A stretch of DNA of 64,000 nt. It comes from C-114 sp963719285 (GTDB taxonomy: Bacteria > Chloroflexota > Limnocylindria > Limnocylindrales > CSP1-4). Positions 49,801 to 56,187 of this stretch are shown here, piece after piece. Position 1 is the stretch's first letter; every line of letters starts with the position of its first letter. The stretch is from assembly GCA_963719285.1 (NCBI GenBank), contig CAVRBO010000001.1:1-64000 (forward strand). Reading direction: 5' to 3'. The translations under genes were made by a program, and so were the position numbers. Below the pieces are notes generated by a model. The model was not told the origin of the DNA. It ran no database searches and saw only the letters and a list, made by a program, of their open reading frames with translations.

Positions 49801-52268
49801 TCGTACTCGAAGCTTGCGGAACCGTCGCGTGTCAGGCGATCGAGAACATCGAACGTCGCATCCCGCAGGCCGCCCGGCCCGTTCGCCTCCAGGCGGTTGC
49901 CGCGGGCGTCGTAGCCATAGGCCGTCCGGGCGCCGTCGCGATCCGCGCTGGCCAGCCGGGCGGCCGCGTCATAACCGAAGCCCAGCTTCACCGGCGAACC
50001 GCCGTCGGTGAGCGTCGCGGCCGTCACCCGGCCGACGAGGTCACGCTCGACGTCGAGGGCGAAGACCGGGGTCCCGCCGCGGGTCGCCGTGAACGAGCTA
50101 GGGACCCCGAACGCGTCGGCTCCCCAGGCGAGTTCGAGCGAGCCGAGCCGAGCCGTCCCCGGCCGGACGCCATCGAAGCTGACCGACAGCGGGCCGACCT
50201 GCTCCGGCAGGCCGGCTGCGGACCAGGTGGTCGTGATCGGTGGGTTGTCGTCGACCGTGATGGACGTGATGCGTGATTGCGGGTCGCGACCGACGGACAC
50301 CCGGCCGGCGACGCCGCCGGACCAGGTGGCACTCGTCGTGAACCCACCATCCCAGGCAAGGTCCAGGCCGGCACCGGGAGCCGTGACTGTCGTCGGTCGG
50401 TCCGTCGCGTCCGCGTAGACGAACGTCGTGTCGCCGGAGGGTTGAGCCAGGGTCTTCAATCGGCCGGCATCGTCGTAGGCGATGCTCAGGATGCCGGCGC
50501 CGGTCGCCTGTTCGAGCGGCCGGCCGAGCCCGTCGTAGCGCCACGTCTCGAGCTGCGTGCCGTCTGGTGCGGTGAGGCTCGTCTGGCGGCCCGCACCGTC
50601 GTAGCTCAGCCGATACTCGTCGAGGCCAGGGGGCGCGAACGCGAGCAGCCGGCCCGCGGCATCGTAGCGCAGCGCGATGAACGAACCGTCCGATGCTGTA
50701 TACCAGCGTGCTCGCCCGCTCTCGTCGAAGGCGATCGACGACGTTCCGCCGGCTGGGTCGACAACCTCGACGACCCCCTCTCCGTCGAGCCGCCGAACCT
50801 GCGTCCCCCTGCGTGCGCCATCGCCTTCGGCGATGACGGCGGTCGGCCGACCGAACGTGTCGTACTCGACGCGAAGCGGCGCAAGTCCGGGCAGGCTCAG
50901 CTCGGTCGCGCGCCCCGTGTCGTCGAGGCGCTCCTCGACGTGCAGTCCTCGTGGGCCGTCGGAGTTGATCGTGTGACTCGCGGCGTCGTAGGCCACGCGG
51001 AACGCGGTCCCGTCGACCGTGAGCGTCGCCACGGAGTGGACGACGCTGAGCGGGTCGGAGGCGTCAGAGAGGTCCGTCCGCTGCTCGCCGATTGCGTGCT
51101 GGACGAGGCCCCCCGGCGTCGTGGTATCGCGCGCTGCGAGGATCGGCGTCTGGAGCCCCCAGCGTGGGTCGGGTGCCCGCCGTTCCTCGATCCGTACGCC
51201 GTCGTGGCGCGTGATGGACCGGCTGCCATCGGGCCGGACAACGACCTCGCTACGGGCGCCGCCAGGCTCTTCGATCGTGCGTGCGGTAGTGCCGTCCGGG
51301 CTCTGAGCCGTCGCCTGCGTCCAGGCGCGGCCACCTGGGCCCGTCACGGTCAAAGTCTCCCGGTCGGCTCCGACGATCCGCTCGTAACGCGTCGTCGCGC
51401 CCTCGGCGTCGATGGCCTCGCGCAGCCGCCCGTCGGCGTCGTAGAGGAAGGTCGAGCGATAGCCGCCTGGCTCCATTCGGGCCGCCAGGAGCCCGTCGGC
51501 GCCTGGCTCGAGGCTGATCCCGCCTAGGCCCGGTCGAACGATCTCGACGAGATTGCCGGCCTCGTCGACGCGAAGGCTCGTGAGCGGGCCAAGCGGCGAG
51601 CGGATGCCCGTGGGCCGCCCTGCCTCGTCGCGCTCGATCGTCGTGGCGTTCCCGGCGCGATCGCGAATCGTCGTGAGGCGGCCTGGGCCATCGTACTCGA
51701 ACGTCAGCAGGTCCACGCCTGCCTGGCCGTCGATCGTCGCCAAGTGGCGTCCGGTGGGGTCGAGCTCGTCGACCCTGCTCCCGTCCGGCGAGGCGATGAG
51801 CAGATGACCGGCGGCGCGACCCGACTGAGCCTCGATCGCGCCAACGATCCGGGGCCGCCCGTCGCCGGTGATGAAGAGCCTGCTGGCGGGGTCATATGCG
51901 TCGAGGACGTCGAGCGACCAGCCGCCGAGCCCCAGCGGCCGGAGGTCGCGGCCGGGCGTCGCCTTCCAGCCTGGCACCCGATCGCTGCGATAGGTGAGCT
52001 GGAACGGCGTCCCGGGGACCGGGATCGTGGCCCGCACGATCGGTTCGAGGCACGGGACGGCGAGTGGAATCTCGCAGCCGACGGTCACGCCCGTCGCCGA
52101 CGGGGTGGTCGGGCTGGCGATCGTCGTCGGAGACGGGCTAGGCACCGTCGGGCCGCAGGCCGAGGCGACGAGGGCGAGGGCAAGCGCCACTGCATGGATG
52201 CGACGGGTCGCACCCTCGGCCGGCAATTCCACGTGCCGAATGATCACCACGAGGTCAAGTCCCAACAC
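46866..52268 (-). CDS. giant RHS/YD-repeat lipoprotein with von Willebrand D domain and PPC-like repeats
   Basis: 1800 residues. The signal ends at VASACGPT, with a lipid Cys at about 37; GTG 52232 gives a tidier signal than 52268. Residues about 60-980 hold some two dozen YD/RHS repeats (YDADGRLREAIDAEG type). At about 985-1030 is the RHS core DYDAATGRWSTLDPLGFGGG and LNLYRYALGDPVNVVDRSG. A Gly-rich stretch follows. At about 1180-1400 is a VWD domain with GDPHIFTPDG and LFGNFDGDPANDLATRDG. The end carries three similar beta domains resembling PPC domains. No toxin fold is seen after the RHS core. It is likely a surface adhesin or matrix protein (inference). Confidence 0.85.
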   Translation of the reverse strand: MLGLDLVVIIRHVELPAEGATRRIHAVALALALVASACGPTVPSPSPTTIASPTTPSATGVTVGCEIPLAVPCLEPIVRATIPVPGTPFQLTYRSDRVPGWKATPGRDLRPLGLGGWSLDVLDAYDPASRLFITGDGRPRIVGAIEAQSGRAAGHLLIASPDGSRVDELDPTGRHLATIDGQAGVDLLTFEYDGPGRLTTIRDRAGNATTIERDEAGRPTGIRSPLGPLTSLRVDEAGNLVEIVRPGLGGISLEPGADGLLAARMEPGGYRSTFLYDADGRLREAIDAEGATTRYERIVGADRETLTVTGPGGRAWTQATAQSPDGTTARTIEEPGGARSEVVVRPDGSRSITRHDGVRIEERRAPDPRWGLQTPILAARDTTTPGGLVQHAIGEQRTDLSDASDPLSVVHSVATLTVDGTAFRVAYDAASHTINSDGPRGLHVEERLDDTGRATELSLPGLAPLRVEYDTFGRPTAVIAEGDGARRGTQVRRLDGEGVVEVVDPAGGTSSIAFDESGRARWYTASDGSFIALRYDAAGRLLAFAPPGLDEYRLSYDGAGRQTSLTAPDGTQLETWRYDGLGRPLEQATGAGILSIAYDDAGRLKTLAQPSGDTTFVYADATDRPTTVTAPGAGLDLAWDGGFTTSATWSGGVAGRVSVGRDPQSRITSITVDDNPPITTTWSAAGLPEQVGPLSVSFDGVRPGTARLGSLELAWGADAFGVPSSFTATRGGTPVFALDVERDLVGRVTAATLTDGGSPVKLGFGYDAAARLASADRDGARTAYGYDARGNRLEANGPGGLRDATFDVLDRLTRDGSASFEYDGGGRLARRVDGGAVTKLAYDLLGNLTGVDLPDGRRVEYVVDGLGRRVGKRLDGKLVAGWLYLDQRAVAQLGSDGSVVATFGYVGDSPTPAFMVRGGRTYVILSDWLGSPRLVVDAATGSVAQALDYDAFGRVISDSQPGFQPFGFAGGLYDPDTGLVRFGARDYDAATGRWSTLDPLGFGGGDLNLYRYALGDPVNVVDRSGLQGPWGACGGRPQTYPWTFGVSVGGTAGTSPLGIYSTGISVQYIPGHGVAVYTFVPGGGAGSGSGFGAGVGVSGNVGYQGGCPPEPGREASSWEGPFESAGGGLGPAGVESYWSNFDPDNPNTTYKGVEAGAGTGLKFGAYSKKTDYKCIFNCGASHGDPHIFTPDGLHYEFQAAGEFVGLESETGDLVVQVRQEPYRTSRRVSVNTAVAMLVAGDRVGIYQAGGEGSEAVLHVDGKPVTMTTRTLALPHGGRVDRIEGGGFDVVWSDGSRIRATVYHMGALDLLVDLAAPRRGAVQGLFGNFDGDPANDLATRDGHPITLPARIDPAYRTTIYGRFADSWRIGLAESLFDYEAGADSATFTNRAFPDGVARSDDVPGEALAMAEDACRRAGISDADFLDDCIIDVGFTGDPGFAIAAGTSQAGAVPPSPTQEFSIGSDSVVGPDLPGPGAGTIAAAGERDVYRLTAPASGVLYLEPRSGCTADGLRWSVLDAAGKELPNSLGATSASVCQALGRVAVKAGTASSIVVSESGGATGTYGFTVRGVAPDTSFKVAIGDTVGRGRPGFGAGVVATPGEIDRFMFRAEAGDRIYLATTTPVGSACESGIVWDLAGPPDHPVAILPATACIDLGHATLEAAGDYTIEVSSRSGATGNYGFTIWRVPPDESFTLSLGVAVSTGTPGPGAGRIETPGSVDIYRIAVSEGQTVTIEPLQPSTGCGTLRYAVLDPDGSTQYSNEVLCAGMGRPAITVHRSGDLIVRVFGDVSNIGEYSFRVAS

Positions 52269-52316
52269 GTAGTGTACAGCGGCGACTTCGTGCGCCCGTT
52301 CGTTCAGCTCGCCTCG

Positions 52317-53426
52317 TCAGGCTGGGGTCCAGTCGAGGCTTGACAGTGTCGCCTCGGGCGCCAGGACCTGGACGAGCCGCTCGGCCTCGGATCCCGCCGC
52401 CTGTCGCTCGCTTGGACGGAGTGGCCGATGCGCCTCGATCGACAGCGAGGCTCGATCCTTTGAGATCGCCAGCTTCCAGGCGCCGGCGAGGAAGCCGTCG
52501 ACGAGGAATGCTCCCTTGCGCAGGTACGCCCCGCCCCAGGACAGGTCACCGGTGATGCGCGAGCGGTCCGCGTGGGCCAGGAACACGTTGTCGTATTCAC
52601 CGGTTAAGCGCACTGGCGCCGGAGTATCGGGTGCGGCGAAGACGCCGTCCTCGACGTCGAGAAGCTCGCGACCGGCCTCGTCGCGATACGAGCGCAGACG
52701 AGGGCGGAGCGGCTCGATGATCCCGCGGACGTCGGCGAGCCAGGACCAGGCGCGGACGTCTGCGACGGTCGCGGGCCCGAAGGCGCGCAGGTAGCGCAGG
52801 ACGACCTCGTCGGGCCGTGCCTCGGCACCGGGGTCAAGGTCGCCGAGCCACGCCTTCAGGGTCGTCATGCGCGGCGCTGCGGAGCGTCGGAGGAGGCCCC
52901 GTGGCGTGACCTGGACGACCGGGACCAGGTAGCGCACGGCGTACGCCATCGCCGTGCGATCGTGGGTCGGCCAGCGCTCGGCGAGTGCCGCTCCCAGCTC
53001 GGCGATGGTGCGCGGCCGATCCTCCACGACCGTCGTTCCGGCGACTCGCAACGCGTCGAGGTCGATCCCGTCGAGCTGCCGTCGGAACGGGCTCGAGGCG
53101 AAGCCACGCTCGCAGACGCCTTGCATGACCGCCCGCAGAAGCTGGGCGTCTCGCGCGGTGACGAGATGGAGCGTCGTCCGCATCAACGTCATCCGCGCCA
53201 CCTTCCGCTCGAGCAGCAGCTGTTCGAGGCTGGCTGGGTCGAAATCCTGCAGGCGCGACCACAGCGCGATGTACGGGTCGCGGGGGACCTGCGCCTGCAA
53301 TCCGACCAGGTGCTCGATCAGGTCCGGCACCGGCATGGACACCCGACCCAGGAGCTGCTGGCGGGCCAACAGCGTCCGATTGAGGGTGCGCCTGTCGAGG
53401 ACGCTGCCTTCGGGCAGTTGCTGCAT
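52317..53426 (-). CDS. winged helix DNA-binding protein, AlkZ-like DNA glycosylase family
   Basis: A 369-residue protein of the HTH_42/AlkZ-like family, which includes DNA glycosylases for crosslinks and alkylated bases. Family features are an opening LVGLQAQVPRDPYIALWSRL, RMTLMRTTLHLVTARDAQLL, RYLRAFGPATVADVRAWSWL, and the late ITGDLSWGGAYLRKGAFLVDGFLAGAWK. The Gln in GLQAQ corresponds to the QxQ signature of active members. ATG 53426 matches the usual length. The frame is open to 53555 without family sequence. Confidence 0.82.
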   Translation of the reverse strand: MQQLPEGSVLDRRTLNRTLLARQQLLGRVSMPVPDLIEHLVGLQAQVPRDPYIALWSRLQDFDPASLEQLLLERKVARMTLMRTTLHLVTARDAQLLRAVMQGVCERGFASSPFRRQLDGIDLDALRVAGTTVVEDRPRTIAELGAALAERWPTHDRTAMAYAVRYLVPVVQVTPRGLLRRSAAPRMTTLKAWLGDLDPGAEARPDEVVLRYLRAFGPATVADVRAWSWLADVRGIIEPLRPRLRSYRDEAGRELLDVEDGVFAAPDTPAPVRLTGEYDNVFLAHADRSRITGDLSWGGAYLRKGAFLVDGFLAGAWKLAISKDRASLSIEAHRPLRPSERQAAGSEAERLVQVLAPEATLSSLDWTPA

Positions 53427-53614
53427 CAGATCGACCGGGGGCCTCCGAGCGGAGAGAAGCTCAAGAGATGGTCCCACTGAGACAGGTCGCCCGGTGACGG
53501 CGGCGGCTACGAACCCCCAGGGACGAGATGTCGACAGAGTCCTGGGTGCCACCATCGAGGGGTGGGTTTCCAGGGACCGGGTCGGCGTGGCTACCAGACC
53601 CCACAGGTCGTGGT

Positions 53615-53630
53615 TTGGCTGGCGAGGAAG
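53615..53630. repeat. 16-bp direct repeat, left copy (target duplication)
   Basis: ttggctggcgaggaag occurs here and at 53939-53954. The second copy is the 3' end of tRNA-Gln. The copies lie exactly outside the inverted repeats of the IS481 remnant. Confidence 0.85.
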
Positions 53631-53938
53631 TGTCTGAGTTCACGACATAGGTGACACCTGATAGGTGACAGGTGAGTCGGGACATGCGTGACAGTCCCCG
53701 GCATGTCGAAGCATCGGGTGGCCGCCGACGCGTCCTCGCCATCGTCGACGAGCAGGAGGTCACGGTCGTCGCCCTCGACACCGGCGAGATCCTCTCGACC
53801 CATCGGATCGAGCCTGACAAGGGCTACTGGCGCAACACACGACGAGACCCCGGCCGATGGCCGGGGTCCCAAGCGACCGGCTGATCACGTGTGCCGCATG
53901 TCGCGACTCATGTGTCACCTATGTCGCGACTCAAGACA
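53631..53938 (+). mobile_element. 308-bp IS481-family remnant with terminal inverted repeats
   Basis: The ends are 27-bp imperfect inverted repeats: 53631-53657 starts tgtctgag and ends ataggtgacac, and 53912-53938 is its near-complement ending caagaca. Ends starting TGT are typical of IS481. Subterminal copies of gcatgtcncgactca also occur inside both ends. Only the last part of the transposase gene remains, so it is an internally deleted, non-autonomous copy. Flanking 16-bp direct repeats show it moved in as a unit, either already deleted or shrunk afterwards. Confidence 0.8.
53672..53884 (+). pseudogene. IS481 transposase C-terminal fragment
   Basis: The frame encodes VLAIVDEQEVTVVALDTGE, ILSTHRIEPDKGYWRN and RDPGRWPG, which match the C-terminal beta domain and tail of IS481-type integrase-core transposases. 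The HTH and DDE catalytic domains are missing. It starts at ATG 53684 or GTG 53672 by chance and is not expected to be functional. Confidence 0.75.
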
Positions 53939-53939
53939 T

Positions 53940-54014
53940 TGGCTGGCGAGGAAGGATTCGAACCTTCGATCTCCTGATCCAGAGTCAGGCGCCTTACCGC
54001 TTGGCCACTCGCCA
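53940..54014 (-). tRNA. tRNA-Gln(CTG)
   Basis: 75 nt on the minus strand, 5' end at 54014. Acceptor arms TGGCGAG and CTCGCCA, D-arm with GGCCAAGCGGTAAGGC, anticodon stem CCTGA/TCAGG around loop CTCTGGA (anticodon CTG), T-arm with GGTTCGAATCC, discriminator G and encoded CCA. The last 15 nt lie in the IS481 target duplication, and the gene is intact. A TAGACT box at 54038-54043 (minus strand) is its likely -10. Confidence 0.95.
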
Positions 54015-54037
54015 GTGACGCCCGTTGGGGCGCCCGG

Positions 54038-54043
54038 AGTCTA
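54038..54043 (-). promoter_or_regulatory. -10 box of the downstream tRNA-Gln
   Basis: On the minus strand gcgcTAGACT lies 24 bases before the tRNA 5' end, in the 43 bases between it and glnS. The upstream tRNA-Gln has gcgcTAGAAT in a similar place, so each tRNA may have its own promoter. Confidence 0.45.
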
Positions 54044-54057
54044 GCGCGAGTCGACCG

Positions 54058-55845
54058 CTATCGGGCCGACGCGGCTCGGTCCGCGGCCTGGACCTTCGCC
54101 CATGTGTCCTTGAGCATCAGCGTCCGGTTGAACACGAGCGCGCCCGGCCGCGAGTCCGGGTCGGGCGTGAAGTAGCCAAGGCGCTCGAACTGGACGGTCT
54201 CGCCGGGCGGCGTCTCCGCGAGGGCGGGCTCCAGCATCGCGCCCTGGACCAGCATCTCCGACGCCGGGTCGAGGTCCGCGAACAGGTCGCCGTCGGCGCC
54301 CGGCTCCGGGCGGCTGAACAGATGGTCGTACAGGCGCACCTCGGCCGGCACGGCGTGCGCCGCCGAGACCCAGTGGAGCGTCGCCTTGGGTCGCCGCCCG
54401 TCGGGGGCGTCGCCGCCGCGCGTCGCCGGGTCGTACGTGCAGCGCAACTCCACGACGCGACCGGCTCCGTCCTTGACCACCTCATGACAGGTGATGAAGT
54501 AGGCGTTCCGCAGTCGCACCTCGCGTCCGGGCGCCAGGCGGAAGAACTTGGGTGGCGGCACCTCCGCGAAGTCGTCGCGTTCGATCCATAGCTCGCCCGA
54601 GAACGCCACGCGCCGTGTGCCCGCCGTCGGGTCCTCCGGGTTGTTGACGACCTCCAGCGTTTCGACCCGGCCGGCCGGCCAGTCCGAGATGACGACTTTG
54701 AGGGGATCGAGCACGCCGAAGCGTCGCTGCGCGGTCCGGTTCAGGACGCCGCGCACGGCGTATTCGAGCTGGCCGACCTCGATGACGGAGTCCGTCCGGG
54801 CGACCCCGATCATCGCCGCGAAGTCGCGGATGCCCTCGGCCGGGAAGCCCCGGCGGCGGAGGCCCGCGATCGTCGGCATCCGCGGGTCGTCCCAGCCGCG
54901 CACGTGGCCCTCGTCGACCAGCCGTTTGAGGACCCGCTTCGACAATACCGTGTAGGTGAGGTTGAGCCGGGCGAACTCGACCTGGTGGGGGACCGAGGGC
55001 ACCGGCAGGTGCTCGATGAGCCAGTCGTAGAGCGGCCGATGCCCCTCGAACTCAAGCGTGCAGATCGAGTGGGTCACGCCCTCGATCGCGTCGGACTGGC
55101 CGTGCGCGAAGTCATACGTGGGGTAGATGGACCAGGCGTCTCCGGTCCGCGGGTGCGCGGCGTGGACGATCCGGTACAGCACGGGATCACGCAGGTTGAT
55201 ATTGGGCGCCGCCATGTCGATCTTCGCCCGCAGCACCCGGGCTCCGTTCGGGAAGTCGCCCGCTCGCATGCGCGCGAACAGGTCGAGGTTGTCTGCCACG
55301 GACCGGTCCCGCCATGGCGATCCCGTGCCCGGCGACGTGAGCGTGCCGCGTGTCGCGCGGATCTCGTCGGCCGACTGGTCGTCCACGTAGGCAAGGCCGC
55401 GCTCAACGAGGTGGACGGCCCACCGATACAGCTGCTCGAAGTAGTCGGACGCGTGGAAGAGGTTGTCGCCCCACTCGAAACCCAGCCAGCGGACGTCCGC
55501 CTCGATGGCGTCGATGTACTGCTGCTCCTCCTTCGCCGGGTTGGTGTCGTCGAAGCGCAGGTTGCACTGGCCGCCGAACTCGGCGGCGATGCCGAAGTTG
55601 AGGCAGATGGACTTGGCGTGGCCGATGTGGAGGTAACCGTTCGGCTCGGGCGGGAAGCGGGTGATCGGCGTCCCGATCCGCCCCGCCGCGATGTCCGCGG
55701 CGACGATGTCCCGGATGAAGTCGCGCCGCTCGGGCGCCTCGCCGAGGGCGGCGCTGGCGTCGGGTGCCTCGGGGGTATCGCTTGCCAACGGGGCGGCTCC
55801 TGCGACCGGCGGGGAGGAGTCGCGGCTCATCAGAGGACGCACCAC
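54058..55845 (-). CDS. glnS: glutaminyl-tRNA synthetase
   Basis: A 595-residue class I synthetase that charges tRNA-Gln. The Rossmann HIGH motif is FPPEPNGYLHIGHAKS near residue 66, FDDTNPAKEE follows, the KMSKS equivalent is TVLSKRVLKRLV, and LRRRGFPAEGIRDF is the GlnRS catalytic-core motif. A beta-barrel anticodon-binding domain forms the end. The first about 40 residues are a Pro/Ala-rich extension; GTG 55845 or ATG 55830 may be the start. It lies between two tRNA-Gln genes on the same strand, only 15 bases after one and 43 before the other. Confidence 0.96.
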   Translation of the reverse strand: MVRPLMSRDSSPPVAGAAPLASDTPEAPDASAALGEAPERRDFIRDIVAADIAAGRIGTPITRFPPEPNGYLHIGHAKSICLNFGIAAEFGGQCNLRFDDTNPAKEEQQYIDAIEADVRWLGFEWGDNLFHASDYFEQLYRWAVHLVERGLAYVDDQSADEIRATRGTLTSPGTGSPWRDRSVADNLDLFARMRAGDFPNGARVLRAKIDMAAPNINLRDPVLYRIVHAAHPRTGDAWSIYPTYDFAHGQSDAIEGVTHSICTLEFEGHRPLYDWLIEHLPVPSVPHQVEFARLNLTYTVLSKRVLKRLVDEGHVRGWDDPRMPTIAGLRRRGFPAEGIRDFAAMIGVARTDSVIEVGQLEYAVRGVLNRTAQRRFGVLDPLKVVISDWPAGRVETLEVVNNPEDPTAGTRRVAFSGELWIERDDFAEVPPPKFFRLAPGREVRLRNAYFITCHEVVKDGAGRVVELRCTYDPATRGGDAPDGRRPKATLHWVSAAHAVPAEVRLYDHLFSRPEPGADGDLFADLDPASEMLVQGAMLEPALAETPPGETVQFERLGYFTPDPDSRPGALVFNRTLMLKDTWAKVQAADRAASAR

Positions 55846-55860
55846 ACTCCCGGAAGGAGT

Positions 55861-55935
55861 TGGCTGGCGCGCCAGGATTCGAACCTGGAACCCCCTGATC
55901 CAGAGTCAGGTGCTCTACCGTTGAGCCACGCGCCA
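55861..55935 (-). tRNA. tRNA-Gln(CTG), second copy
   Basis: 75 nt on the minus strand, 5' end at 55935. Acceptor arms TGGCGCG and CGCGCCA, D-arm GGCTCAACGGTAGAGC, anticodon stem CCTGA/TCAGG with loop CTCTGGA (anticodon CTG), T-arm GGTTCGAATCC, discriminator G and encoded CCA. The body differs from the first copy, so it is not a recent duplicate, yet the anticodon is the same. It ends 15 bases before glnS. Confidence 0.94.
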
Positions 55936-55948
55936 GCGACGAACGGGC

Positions 55949-55954
55949 ATTCTA
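55949..55954 (-). promoter_or_regulatory. -10 box of the upstream tRNA-Gln (and glnS)
   Basis: gcgcTAGAAT on the minus strand, 13 bases before the tRNA 5' end. No convincing -35. It probably drives a tRNA-Gln-glnS transcript. Confidence 0.5.
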
Positions 55955-56187
55955 GCGCATGGGTCCCGGATCTCCTGGGCGACGGGTCGGGCGGATCCCG
56001 GCGCGAAGAGCCGCGGATGGGCTGACCCGAAGGCCCGTACCATGGACCGTATCGGTGCGGACCGGCACCGACCGGACCAATGCGCGGAAGGGCTACCCCA
56101 ACGGGGTCATGCCCCCGGAGAAACCCGAGCCCGAGACTCCTCCTGACGGTCCGCCCGGACCATCGTCCGTCACGCCGCCGAGGTCGC

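Noticed and set aside
53615..53954. Integrase attL/attR pair of a genomic island in tRNA-Gln
   Set aside because: Repeats at a tRNA 3' end look like att sites, but inverted repeats flush with them and an IS481 transposase tail show a transposon target duplication.
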